Shown here: positions 44,711 through 56,200 of the stretch, piece by piece
Numbering within the stretch: position 1 is the first letter of the stretch
Layout: each line of letters opens with the position of its first letter
NCBI RefSeq assembly: GCF_019649055.1
Contig: NW_026570274.1
Coordinates: forward strand, 682,001-746,000
From: Paramacrobiotus metropolitanus
Lineage: Eukaryota > Tardigrada > Eutardigrada > Parachela > Macrobiotidae
Reading direction: 5' to 3'
DNA length: 64,000 nt
Position numbers and translations under genes: made by a program
Notes under the pieces: model-generated
Database searches by the model: none
What the model was told of the DNA's origin: nothing
What the model saw: the letters and a program-made list of their open reading frames with translations, nothing else

Positions 44711-44720
44711 TATATAAAAT
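44711..44720 (+). promoter_or_regulatory. TATA-box candidate for the secreted-protein gene
   Basis: TATATAAAAT, about 87 bp before the ATG at 44807; a start site near 44745 would give a short leader. Position and sequence only. Confidence 0.45.
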
Positions 44721-44806
44721 ATAGTTTAAGCGGAATCCACTCTTACATCGCTTTGAACGCATCGTAATGGTTAGTTTTTATATTATGATTCATTGTTAGA
44801 CAATAG

Positions 44807-45523
44807 ATGAAAAGGGCTACTTGGTTTCTCTTGCTTCTGTTGGCGTTTTCAGGTGTATTTGGTACGTGAGTCACTTATCTTAGCATTTCTTATGCGAAAA
44901 CTTTACAGAATTATCGCTGTTTACACGTAGGCGATACTGGAGGCAGCGGTACAGCATCTGGCCAAGGATCAGCCACTAACGGACAGGTCGACCTCGCCGT
45001 TCAGGAGTCATCTTCACTGGCCAACGGCAACCAACAGTCGACGGTCAACTCACAAAATAGTGTCGCAGGCACATCAATATCTTTCAGTGGCAACACTAAT
45101 AGCGACCTCCAGTTCGATCCAACGCTCCCTGCCAATCCGTACATTTCCGGTAGCAGTTCAGCCAACTCATATGGTAATGGCATAACCGGTGTCTTACAGA
45201 ACAGTCACCAGAGTGATTCCAACAGCACGAACGATGGCCAGCACCATTCGGTGGTCAGCCAGGCCCATATAACCGGCAATGGCACTGGATTGTCGTTAAA
45301 TAATTATGCTAACGGCAATATTTTGGCGAGTCACTACACAACCGGGGCACCGTACATAACGACACAGAATCCATGCCCGGGAGGCAGTATTTATGTCTGT
45401 GGGAATAATTATTGCGGGACGTCAGGGACGTGTTGTCTTTGTGCGTCGGCTCCACCGCCCGTAGCTTTTACCGCGACGGAGCCGTCAAAAGCAGTACGAG
45501 GCGTGTGTCCCTTGCTTAGATAG
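44807..45523 (+). CDS. Ser/Gly/Asn-rich secreted protein family, copy 2, C-terminus replaced by a foldback insertion
   Basis: Exon 1, 44807-44861, encodes the signal peptide MKRATWFLLLLLAFSGVFG. The intron 44862-44930 is 69 bp, and exon 2 starts at 44931 (DTGGSGTASGQGSATNGQV). The mature protein is Ser/Asn/Gly/Gln-rich with a repeat-like NGTG phrase, ending in a Cys-rich patch (NPCPGGSIYVCGNNYCG, GTCCLC). The frame enters the foldback element at 45498 and stops at 45521-45523. If the element and one GTAC are ignored, the frame continues 46158-46309 as a Lys/Arg/Pro-rich tail of about 50 residues (first residues HHDQRERTAAPHARKR). The present product therefore has a foreign 8-residue end. Secreted and probably extracellular; role unknown. 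Confidence 0.75.
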
Positions 45524-46153
45524 AGCACATTTACCTTACCATACTAAGATAACTGTGCCCGTGTTGTGCAGCGCTGTCAACCACCCAGAGATGGCAACGT
45601 CAGGGAGAATTTGAAAAATCTGTTGAATCAGCCGTTGATAACTTCAATTGCTCACATCTCGTGAATGTGGGAACAAAACTGTTCATGCAATATCTCAAAA
45701 GATGTGGAAAAAATTCATAAGTTTTCTGATACCAAGTAAGTCAGGATTTAGAGCGGATGAAATAAATTAGAGCCATTTCTGTTTCCCATAGACTTAGCAT
45801 AGTGAGTATTACGTTGAAGGGGTCCACGAAGAGGTCCTATAGTGTGTCTACGAGAAACTCAAAAAGGCTACAACTTGTTTCAGTTGCTCTAAATCCCATA
45901 TTACTTGGTATCGAAAATCTTGTGAATTTTTTCTGCATCTTTTGAGATATTGCTTGAACAGTTTTGTTCCCTCATTCACGAGATGTGAGCACCTGAAATT
46001 ATCAACGGCTGAATCAACACATTTTTCAAATTTGCCCTAGCGTTGCCATCTATGGGTGGTTGACAGATGTGCACATTGAGTGCACAACACGGGCACAGTT
46101 ATCTAAGTATGGTAAGGTAAATGTGCTCTATCTAAGTAAGGGACACACGCCTC
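45498..46153. mobile_element. 656-bp foldback element, GTAC target duplication
   Basis: The two halves are imperfect reverse complements of each other over about 260-320 bp each, starting GAGGCGTGTGTCCCTTGCTT and ending with the inverted form. GTAC flanks both sides (45494-45497 and 46154-46157). No ORF of note. It sits in the coding region of the secreted-protein gene and supplies its present stop codon. Ends and target site resemble the 177-bp MITE at 19602-19778. Confidence 0.92.
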
Positions 46154-46157
46154 GTAC

Positions 46158-46309
46158 ATCATGATCAGCGAGAAAGAACTGCAGCGCCTCACGCGAGAAA
46201 AAGGAATGAACCACAGCGAGTACGGGGACATCAGCAAACCGACAAGAAATCCCCAGCCCCAGCCGCTTCTACACCTGCCCGAAACGTCCGTAATAAGCCA
46301 AAAGCCTGA
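46158..46309 (+). pseudogene. Severed C-terminal coding tail of the copy 2 gene
   Basis: In phase with the upstream exon across the foldback element; about 50 codons, rich in Lys, Arg, Gln, Pro and Ala, ending TGA at 46307-46309. Codon continuity over this length is the evidence. Confidence 0.7.
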
Positions 46310-46373
46310 ACACGCAGCTTTGCATTATCTTCTCTGTTAAGTCTCGTCTCTCATTTACGTCTGGTGATGTTTA

Positions 46374-46512
46374 TTGCTGCAGTTTATCCGTAACAAAACG
46401 CAGGATGTACGCCTCGTAATCGGTGGTCCACATTGGTCCAGGGAGAAGATGACAACGTGGTGATTGGTGGCATTGTTTAATTAGCAAGATCCGGGTGGTG
46501 TTGAGACATGAC
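46374..46512 (-). pseudogene. Fragment of the tail-collar gene family
   Basis: The minus strand matches 19285-19400 closely at nucleotide level (ACCCGGATC, AACAATGCCACCAATCA, TGGACCACCGATTACGA, CGGATAAACTGCAGCA). A two-base gain at about 46430 breaks the frame. Only about 140 bp is present. It is a third, relict family member. Confidence 0.8.
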
Positions 46513-47735
46513 ATACTATTTCATCATTCAAAAACCGTCTTTTGTCGTCATGTCTGTCACTGGTCAATTGAAAACGGTGTTGAATGCTTATTCACCTGGA
46601 TGCTGTAGTGTAGAGGTAACCGAGACAACGCCCCGAATAGCGCCAATTTAGACAATCATACAGTTTATACGGCGCATGATAATTCTTGGTTGGTTTGCGT
46701 GCCATTGAAAATTAATGTGCTAAGCCATGAGTAGAGATGCAGAAGGTTATTTTCACTTGAAATATCTGTGGAAATAATGCTGCTTATGTACCGTAGTTCG
46801 TCCAATGATTGGTGTAACACTGTTGAGTGGTTGTCGATGGTCACGCCAACAACAACATGATCGCATATTATTGGCACACACGTTGGCTTAGGTTCAAAAT
46901 TACGAGCTTAGGTTCAAATTCGTATTATATAATTACTGGCACGTTCATATGAACCTGTACAGGGCAACGGGTCTGCGGCCCGACGTATGTGATCACCGTA
47001 AAACGCGAGCTGTTGTACGTTGTTCTGCTGGAATCTTGTTTTACGTTTTGTAAAGTTTGTATTTCAAGTGCTAACAGTGTTTCTCATTGTTATAAATGCT
47101 TACTTATGGCGTACACTCAGCAGTGTAAGGCAAATATTGTAAAAGATGTGCTGTGATGAATCCATCGTTTTTGAATATTTATGGTGGATAGCGGGATTCT
47201 ATACCAAAATTAATGCAGAATCATGTACTCTGTGCTTAATCCAACCAACGCAAACACTTATGTACGTATTCGGGTAGAAAGCGACAAAGCGTGTTCTGTA
47301 CACCGTAATACAGATTGATAAGTCTATTACCAAAGCTTTCATGAACTTCCCTGGTTCATGGAATAATTAATTACAATCCATAGTACGGTTATGTATTATA
47401 TAAATTACACAATTGTAACGTTCTGGTGAAGTAAAAATATTAGAGAACCTATGTGAAAAATTCTCGTGTGATTGATTTGATCTCCAACGTATTATCAGTC
47501 TCTAACATTACACAAGCTCATATCACTGTAATATAAAAAAAAAACAGAATTAAGTACCTTAACCAATTGTCACTAGGGTAAGTATCCGTATCTTTAAACT
47601 AGCAAGCTCGTATTATAAACCCTGTCGTCAAAAATGGCGGCAAATTGTTATGTGCCTAACCGCTTCCTGTTGTCGTGGTGTTCATTCGTTTTCCTTCACT
47701 GCCGTCAACATCTCTGTCCGTAATCATGCCAGACT
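46513..47735. other. Intergenic, no gene recognised
   Basis: AT-rich sequence without coding pattern; 3' flank of the minus-strand tail-collar gene. Confidence 0.4.
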
Positions 47736-49584
47736 TCAGTTTGTTATCCCCATACACGTAATTGTACCCCGAGTCCGGTCATGATCGAATTTCGTGGCTG
47801 TGCGACGGTACCTCGTTAATGGTAAGGACATGCTCTGCCTCACCGCCCCTTGCCCCACATAGCTGTAATTACCCTTCTGACTGATTCCCATTGGAAAGCG
47901 CTCTCGAAGATCCGGTGTATTAACACGCGGAAACAACGCAGTCGCCAAAAGTGGATACGTTCCGTTATCGAAAGGCGCCCTATCGCAAAGCAACCAGCAC
48001 GGCGGTAGGGAAACGTCGCAATGGTACGCTATAATGCTGCCGATAGGTGTGGTATTTTCCAAAGCTGTGGACAAATTATATATCTGCCGCGCTACGTTAT
48101 CAAAGGTCGATTTCAAACGCTCAATATCCATTAGAAGAGATTCATGATTTCCGGAAAATGGCACATTGACGGCCGATGAGAGGTCACCAGCTTTCGAACT
48201 ACTCCACACCTTTATTTGTCCAAGGTCACCGTCGGAATTTAGGGCAGTCAGATTAATACAATGCAGCGTCGTCAGACGGATAACGAACTTATCACCGTTC
48301 CAAAGGATTAAACCTTTCGGATCTTTTAGCTGCGAACGAATACCGCTCCAGTCCATCGACGAAGTGCTCTCCAGGGCAATGGAATTATTGTCCGATTGAA
48401 AAAACGCTTTGATCCAGTTATTACCGTTACCTAAAGATTCGTTAAGATTTTTTATTATTTCGTCAGGACGGATGCTGCCGACCGGCCAGAAGACGCCTTT
48501 CTAGCTCTGTTCCGTGAATTCGGTAGTTGACCTGACTTTGGGCTTTAAAAGCCGAAGAACGCTGTTCGTAGCTTTGTGCAATTCGTTCTCGCTGACAAAG
48601 TCTTCATCGGGTATGGCTTCCTCCAAAAGAGTATCGAGGGCTTCCCGCGCCAGCCGCCGCAGATCGGTATACTAGTGAGTCTGCGATGTCCGCCTGGGGA
48701 AGCAACCGGACGCCGTAAAACGCATTTAATCAAGGGAGCAGACAGAAATTCGTTAGACACACGCTCTATCTAACTCGGTACTTTTGATTAAAAGCGGTGC
48801 CCGTTTTACGGTTTACGGCGGATACCGCATACTCACTACTGCAGACATACAACCGCCGTCCGGTAGAATTTCTGCTGGATTGCCCGGAATGTATCCGATG
48901 ACTGAAGAGCTGCAGCCTTGATCGAAATATTTCGCTTAGTATCCACAGGTTTCTTCAGCGCGAAGGTCAGTTCTAAGCCGAACAGAAGCTGATCTTGAGA
49001 ATTCTCCACAGCATTTTGAACGCTGGTGCATTCAGGATCGGTAGAGCAGAGAATGCGCACCAGTACGAAAGCCGGTTGATGCGTAATAGGCGTCCATTGA
49101 TTCATGACTTTTATCGGTAGGGTATTATCTATAACGTCCACGCGCACACTGTGAAATGGGATGATGCGAACGCTTGACGGACTCGGTTGATGGCCCTGCT
49201 GGGAAAGTTGTAATTGGATGTGTTCTCCATAGGAAATATTCCATAATTTAACTGAAAAGGCTACATAGCTTTGCAGCTCGTTATGAACGATGTACGTTGA
49301 ATTGGGTACAAACAAACCAGCAGGTGCGTAGTAGTAAGACCAATTAGCTACCGAGTCACCGATGTATCTATATATACGTGCCTGGAACCCTTTGTACGGG
49401 ACATTGATGTAGACGGAAGTGAGGTCGACCGGGGCAGCTGCAAAAACAACAGCAAGTAAATTGAAAGTATGTAACAGTAAGTAAATTTGAGCTACAATTG
49501 GGAACCAAGCGGCTTTTGCATACCACAAGACTGCAATGCAACAAGTTGACACCAGAGTAGTCCTATAAACTCAGCTTCAAACAT
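47736..49584 (-). pseudogene. Secreted protein with C-terminal phage tail-collar domain, MITE-interrupted
   Basis: Exon 1, 49584-49524, encodes a short hydrophobic leader (EFIGLLWCQLVALQSC); the join G/CT to exon 2 at 49437 is in frame. Exon 2 encodes an unrecognised N-terminal region (VDLTSVYINVPYKGF, VRIIPFHSVRV, MNQWTPI), is interrupted by a MITE at 48675-48836, and resumes with RRLAREALDTLLEEAIPDED. A TAG at about 48506-48508 replaces a Trp codon of the relative (MWQN there). A coiled stretch (LLMDIERLKSTFDNVARQIY) follows, then the tail-collar domain at about 48047-47877 (PIGSIIAYHCD, CWLLCD, TPDLRERFPMG). Stop at 47736-47738. The collar domain is typical of phage tail fibres and receptor-binding tips, where it trimerises. 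MITE plus stop suggest a pseudogene. Confidence 0.75.
48675..48836 (-). mobile_element. MITE with TA flanks (copy 2), in a coding exon
   Basis: Inverted, diverged copy of 8026-8188: GTGAGTCTGCGATGTCCGCC at one end, GGCGGATACCGCATACTCAC at the other, 162 bp. TA lies on both sides; AGTA also fits as a 4-bp duplication on the minus strand and, unlike TA, would restore the host frame exactly (CTGCAG then TATACC). Confidence 0.88.
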
Positions 49585-52193
49585 CGTGGCCCGGTGCTTG
49601 CTGGGTAAAATTTCAGAATTCCAAAACAAAGGCTACTGCAGTAGAATTTCCAATGCAGATCTTGTTCCGATTGGACTTCAGGCTGGTATTTCCACTTCCA
49701 GTTTTACAAGCCAACCGGAAATTTGAAATGAAAACAGTTTCAGCCGGCAAGCATAATGCTTGATCGTGACGGCAGTCATTTACTGCATCGCAAAGTAACC
49801 GAATTTTCCAAAATTAAGTGACTGATTTTTCCCACTGCGATTCAGAAACAGGTTATCGCTATTAATGCTACGAGTATTTGAAATACATGATTACCACTAC
49901 AGGCTTCTCAATATATCTGTATAAGTAAGTTTAAATTTCCCACTTTATTGGCTCGCCAAAACAGTTAACTTAATTTTATCCGGTACACCACTGCGACTAC
50001 CTGCGAGCAAAACAAATGAGCCGTTAAATATGTAGTGCACTAATTTTATGCGAGTAAAAAGCTGTTTTCGGATTGCCTTAACAAGCGTACAAGTACATAA
50101 CTACACACTGTTAATAGAATATGTATCTTAATTATAATATATATTTTGTACCGTGCGAAGACGTACTTACGAATATAGTTATATGTGCCAATGTGCGCAC
50201 CATAAACAATACATTAGTACGTACTTAGTTGCACAATAAGTGTACCATAATTAATTTATTGTATTTATTTATACGGTATGGAATACAAATGCACAACTCG
50301 TGTTATTTAATTTCACATGGTACTTTACTCACTTCATGCTTGGAGTTTGGACCGAGATCGCAGGAATTCTGGACTGACCCCGCGTACTAACGCATGCGTA
50401 GGTCGACGTAGGCATTATTTCGCACTCGATCCGAACTACAGCAAAAAACTGATTCGCTCTGGACTATGCTGCCTGCGAAGTGCCGCACTGTATCTGACAA
50501 TATTTTATTATCATGGTGATTGTACATGATTGTATGTAATGATATTATTGAGCTATAAACACGTACAGTCCGTGTACGTAAGTCAGTACGTAAACTTACG
50601 ATAATAATTATTAGCACTACGAGTAGGTGGCTAGGTCCGATCGTAGTCTGCAGGAGCGTTTTATTTATAAATTTCGCTTTTTTTAGTAGATATTCACAGG
50701 TACGGCGACCGTCAGGAGCAATAACAATGTCACCACTTCTGGACGTTGCTGCTTTTACAGGGCTAGGTGGTGTGCTGGATTTTATCCCTGTTAAAGCAGT
50801 GGCAGCACCAAACCGGATCCCTTGTGGAGTAGTTACGGCCGGAGGGGGCTGATACATTTCTCGGCCAATGCATGAGTACAGACTGAGGAGAGTATATCTA
50901 CCTGTACCTGCGACCAGCTACTTACTGTAAAGTGTAAACTGTAAACCTCAATGACCTCGCTAATAAAAAGACGCAATTCTTCTAAAATTTAGTTGACTAA
51001 ATCCAAAAGTAATAGTAAAGCTGTGTGAGAGTTTAAATGAATACAGTAATTTGATTACCGGTTTCACCGACTCACTTCAACGGCTTAAGCCTTAATACTG
51101 TAAACCCACCGTCCAGGCGTCCACTATTGCTCTACTTGGCAGCCGTACGGCAACGTCAAGCGTATTTTGCAGTAGCAGCTGCAGTGGACTGCATCAGTCG
51201 ATGCCTGCACGCGAACCTGGCTGCAGCGCATGTGGATTTGATAGCATCCCTTGGTCGTTGTCATCCCGGAAATTTTATCTCACCTCCTTCCACCCGTTAT
51301 CATCCTCGTTTTATGTATCTTCTCCATCATCCTCCCTCTAAGGTAACCGATCATCTGCCCGTCGTCAGTGCAGGAAAAGCATGTTTTTCGGCAATCGGCC
51401 AGCAGCGAAGCCGCTGTCTGGATTGTCAAGAACCCTTTTGCTGCGCGCCGCGGCACTGTGCTCAGTGTTGTTGCATAAGTAGCAAGGAGTTCGAAGATAT
51501 ATTGTGCTTAATGCTTGTCTTATTCGGGGATTAGGAATCACGCGCCTGTGTTAAGTAATTTGGAGATTGCGCACGGTTGCTGCGTCGTCGTACCGTGGTT
51601 CTGCAGTCACTGCATCAGTGCATCCATCTCTATTTTCCTTTCGGTAAGTAGACTGCGGTGTAATTTATGAACATCAAAGGGAAATTATGAGGTCGCTTAC
51701 TAACATTGTTAAATCTACTCAGTAGTACCATAATCATGAAAACTCGTTGACGAATCGTTTGATCGAAAATCGTTTGATCAAAACTTTACCTGCATTGCGC
51801 AGTAGCAATCTGGACTTTTAAAGTAGCGTTTCTAATACCGTAGTTCACGGTAGTTGTTAGCTTGCAGCGTACCATTGATGTTGTGCAGCATAAACCGTAA
51901 GTCAGTTGTTTGCTTTGTTTGTGTTCCTCAATGGGTAATCTTGATAGGCGGGGCCCTCGACGCATTGTAAACCGGTTATCCAGCGAAATTCAGACAATTT
52001 TTTCCTGCTCCCGCTGATTAAGTGATTATCCCAGAAAGCCCTTGAATTTCTCGAATCTGAATCATTGCGTAATCTTTCTAGCTCCTGTCTGAATGTGATC
52101 TGCTGCTGGTCGGGCATTACAGCATACCGTTCAGAAAGCCTACCTTTATCGTCACCGGAAAACCTACCGTGTGTGCACCGAACTGACACTAAT
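49585..52193. other. Gene-poor interval with weak open frames
   Basis: No firm gene. A minus-strand frame starting at about 50855 (MYQPPPAVTTPQGIRFGAAT, then SGDIVIAPDGRRTCEYLLKK) looks mildly coding and could be a first exon. A plus-strand frame ending at 51534 has a Cys/His-rich stretch (CLDCQEPFCCAPRHCAQC). Neither has a recognised family or supporting splice sites. Confidence 0.35.
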
Positions 52194-52556
52194 ATGGCTC
52201 TGGAATGCCGTAGGGAGGTTGCGTTCACTATTAGTAAGTACTCTGTACATAATAAGAGAAAAACGCAAACGGACGAAAAATTGGTACTGGTTTGGGCTTG
52301 TGAAATGAGTCTAAAATGCATGATCGTTTTAGCTGCCAAGGGAAAGCCATTGTTCGGTTTCTTGGGGGTTTTGCAGTTACCCATATCGGGTGACGTTATC
52401 CGTGACTTTGAGTTTGGCGACAATCCTCAGGACGTTCAGGCCGATTACCATGTTCCGGCACAGATAGGAGTCTTGACGGAGAGCCAGGAAACCCTCGTAG
52501 TGGCGACAGTTCTGGGCCGAACCTGGCAGGCCATAAATGGAATGATTAAAAAATAG
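52194..52556 (+). CDS. Uncharacterised 120-aa protein or 3' exon
   Basis: Plus-strand frame with ATG at 52194 and stop at 52554-52556. The second half (MIVLAAKGKPLFGFLGVLQL ... LVVATVLGRTWQAINGMIKK) has the composition of a folded alpha/beta domain, while the first 45 residues are less convincing and might be intronic. I do not recognise the family. It precedes the helicase paralogue by about 0.7 kb on the same strand. Confidence 0.4.
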   Translation: MALECRREVAFTISKYSVHNKRKTQTDEKLVLVWACEMSLKCMIVLAAKGKPLFGFLGVLQLPISGDVIRDFEFGDNPQDVQADYHVPAQIGVLTESQETLVVATVLGRTWQAINGMIKK

Positions 52557-52827
52557 TAGGTGTATGCATATGTTCGTTTTTCTGTTCTTCGCGCCGGTGC
52601 TTTTGTTTGTCAGTATAAATGAAAATAAAAAAACGTCATAATTATGAAACAAATTTTAAATTGTAAAAATTAATTTTTTGTTGAAACTGTAATCGATCAC
52701 TGGTGACTCTGAACAGCTATCAAAAGGACGCCGACCGTTTATGGGATTACATTCGCCGGGCAGCATTGTTTCTTCTGTGTTAAACAAATAAACTGTGTCA
52801 GAGAAGGAAACTCATTAATTCTGCACA

Positions 52828-53181
52828 ATGCTTCCTAGTTTCCATAACATGGCTAATGGTCATTCTACGGTGTTTGCACTGACTATGCGCACACATTGTC
52901 ACGATCGCTGTGGTTTTTCTGACTCGCACTGTTTTTCCAGCCTTAACAGTCGATTGTTTGGACAAGGACTTGTGAAAGATTGTAAGTTTTACGGGTCGGA
53001 CATCCCGCCCACGCCTCGCGGTATATCTGTGGCTAACATTCTGGTTCCACGCGGAACGACGGAAGCTCAAGCCGTCGCTGCCAGTAACGTCGCAAATCCT
53101 ACGTCTTTGTTCCCTATGCCACCGTGCAGCCTGACCTTGACATCGTACAGGCCTCAGTATTTTTTAATGGTAAATATATAG
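52828..53181 (+). CDS. Uncharacterised ORF, possibly 5' exon of the helicase gene
   Basis: ATG at 52828; 117 codons to a stop at 53181. The later part (IPPTPRGISVANILVPRGTT ... CSLTLTSYRPQYFLM) looks coding, and a possible donor (TTAATG/GTAAAT) lies at about 53168. Its phase does not fit simply with the next exon at 53252, so the link to the helicase gene is unproven. Confidence 0.35.
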   Translation: MLPSFHNMANGHSTVFALTMRTHCHDRCGFSDSHCFSSLNSRLFGQGLVKDCKFYGSDIPPTPRGISVANILVPRGTTEAQAVAASNVANPTSLFPMPPCSLTLTSYRPQYFLMVNI

Positions 53182-53251
53182 TGCGTGACAAGTTGTTGAG
53201 GCGCGATAACGGATTGGCGAGTAACCGGTTATTCGTTATTTGCAAAACTAG

Positions 53252-56200
53252 TGAACGCGCACGGTGGTGGATCTGGGGATACGGATGGGAAGCCCGGCTC
53301 TGATTTGAAAGAGCGGGCTAGCCGCACGCCCCTCGAGGATCAACCGGTCTGGATGAAAGACAACCGGGAGCGGTCGTTGAAAATGTCGGGTCGGGAGAAG
53401 CTGGAGAAGGAGGTGGATATTCTGGAGGAGTTTTGGCGCTGGAAGCCGGAAGGAACCAAAGATGAATTTCTGGACTGGAAGGTGAGGTTTTCTTTGTTTT
53501 GTTTCCAGAAAAGCTGCGTATGCTTTCAAACGTTTTTATTAATTCTGTCAGTAAGAGGATGCTTGATATTCACATACAGTGGAATGAATCTGTCTGCTGA
53601 AGAGTATAGACCTATAAATGTTGATTTCATTGTTACATTTTCGCTTTGAAATATAATGCCGTCGTTATTGCTGTTTTTCTCTGCTGTTTTCTAAACAACT
53701 TTAAAATCGCAGTTCGACTCAGACCTGTACGTTTTTTTCCCGGTCTTTGTATTAACTTCAAGAGTAATTAATTCTGGTCCCTGTATCATGGTTAAAATTA
53801 AATTATTCTGGTTTTTATGGTATTTTTAATAATAATTAATTCTGGTCCTTATATTAATTTTTTTAGATTTATTTGTAGTCTTTATGTTATCCTGAGGTTT
53901 AATTAATTCAAGTCTTTGTAAAATCATTTTTTAAACTTCTGATTTCTGGCAAGTTTTCGTTGGCTTTTGCAGACGGCCGTGGATAATTTTGTCGTGACCC
54001 GGAGGATTGACTTTTCGGATCGGCAGGAGTACGCTGCGTACTGGGACAGTCTGGTTGTGGAACTCTCTCGTCAAGAGAAAGGCACTGTGGAATCCTTGCC
54101 GCCGATGCGCAACCTGGAAATCAAATGGATGAGCGCCTACGATATTGAAGTAAAAGTCCCGCAGGGTATCTTCACGGAATTCCTGGAGATCGGGCGTCCC
54201 ATGGAAGTTTCCTGGATGATCCTGAAGGACGGCGAAGAGTACTCCATGTGGCAGCGCGATGCGACGATTTCCGCCCTCCGCCAGCTAGACACCGAGCATG
54301 TCGTCGTGGTGCACTGCCTGTCGGCCGTCAACCCGGGTCATCATCGTGTCAGCCGCGAACTACGCTTCCGCATGGTGTATAACGATGTGAATTATTGGCG
54401 GATGAACCAGGCGCTGTATAAACTGGAACACGATCCCAGCTGCGTCTTCCAACAGGTAAGGTTCGAATTCAAGCGGCTTTGAGCCGCTTTTGAAATGAAA
54501 TCAATTTGAAAAAAAACAAGTTATTAAAGATTTATTTTTCGAATATTTACTGTCTGTAAACTCAGATATTTAATGAAATATTATTACGGTTACCGGGTTA
54601 CGGTAGTCTCGTTATCTTCGACAGTCATTGAATCGTTACTAGTACTGAAGTTAATACGTTTTTATTGAAAAAATATTTTATGACATTTAAACTAGGCAAA
54701 AATTATAAATAAATCTAAAAATTATTTGAACGGAAATAAAATGTAACATTATTTGATGAAAATAAAAGCAGTTAATTTCACCTTGAATTACTGTATTCGC
54801 TCGCACATCTTGGACCACAGAGTGTGTGTACGGGAAAAACGCGCATTCAATATACACACTCTAACCGGGCCAAACGCGCGATTCGCGATTTGATAAATTT
54901 CTGATGTCTTACAACATCTGGACTGGAGAACTTCTTGAATAATGAAAAAAATTAGAGCTCTAACAATTTTTATCATGTTTAGGCTCGAAAGCAGCCATTA
55001 ACATTCAGCTTTGGCGTAAGCACGAGTTACAAACGGATTTTGTTGTGGTTTTTGGGGTGCCCCTGGAGGGGGAGGGGTACGTTCCGCGTCAACATTCTTG
55101 ATGGCGATGAACCACCGAACAATGCGAGCTTTCAGCTACAGAACCTTTTTTTTCCAGAGTGAATTGCCATTTAAATGAAAAGACTTGATTTAATAAACAA
55201 AAATTCACAAGAAGAACTGTTCATCTTGAAACCAAATGAGGAATATTTCGTAGTCGTGCATTTTGCCCGGTTAGAGTGTGTATATTAAATGCGTGTTTTT
55301 CCCGTACACGGACTCTGTGGTTCAAGATGTGCGAGCGGATACAGTAACTGCTTTTATATTATTGGCGCTGCGGATTTATGAGAAGGAAATGCACAGACTG
55401 TCTGCTGCACGTGCAATGTGAGCGAAAACAGTTTGGACGTTTTTCCATATTTTCTCGCCATCAGTTATTTTTTTTTAATACTTTCAATGGTTTGTGTTTC
55501 TTATTTTGATAACTATTCATGAGTAGTTTGTTCATATATTTGTGATATTATTATAGTAACAACCGCGCACAATTACTTTTTTGGTATTTTTTCCAGTAAA
55601 TTCTTTCTTTTAAGAGCGAGTACTTATTTTTTATTTTTCTCGGGTGAATGCAGAGCGCCGGTCTGATGAGTTTGGAAAAAGTTGCTTTTCCTTACGTGTT
55701 CGTCGACGAAGCCGCTCAAGGAATGGAGCCGGAATGCTTGATTGCAATCACCCGGGCATGCGAAAAGGTTTTTATTGTCGAAAGAATTTTGCAGCGGACT
55801 GCTTTTCCATGTCGTGATTTTGTTGGTTGCAGTTGGTGTTGATCGGCGTTCCGGCTCAGCTGGGCGCCGTTGTTCGCTTTCCCAATCTGCAGAAATCCCA
55901 TTTAACCACCTCGCTGTTCCAGCGCCTGTGGAAGGTGTGTCCGTGGATGATTCTGGTGCAGCAGTATCGCATGCACCCGGCTATCTCCAAAATGGTCTCG
56001 CAGATCACCTACGAAGACCAACTGGTCAATGACGAATGCGTTCGTAAGTCAATTTCGAATCGAAGAAAATTAATTTTTAAACAATTTTTACCAGCTGCAC
56101 AGTGTTATTGGTTTTTAAACTGCCTGTTGGTATTTATTGAGTAAAACTTTTATTGTAAAATCGATAAATAATTTATTATAAAACTGGTTTATAATTTTCT

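Noticed and set aside
51902-52423. 173-codon minus-strand frame
   Set aside because: Overlaps the plus-strand frame 52194-52556, which looks more protein-like; no domain found in it.
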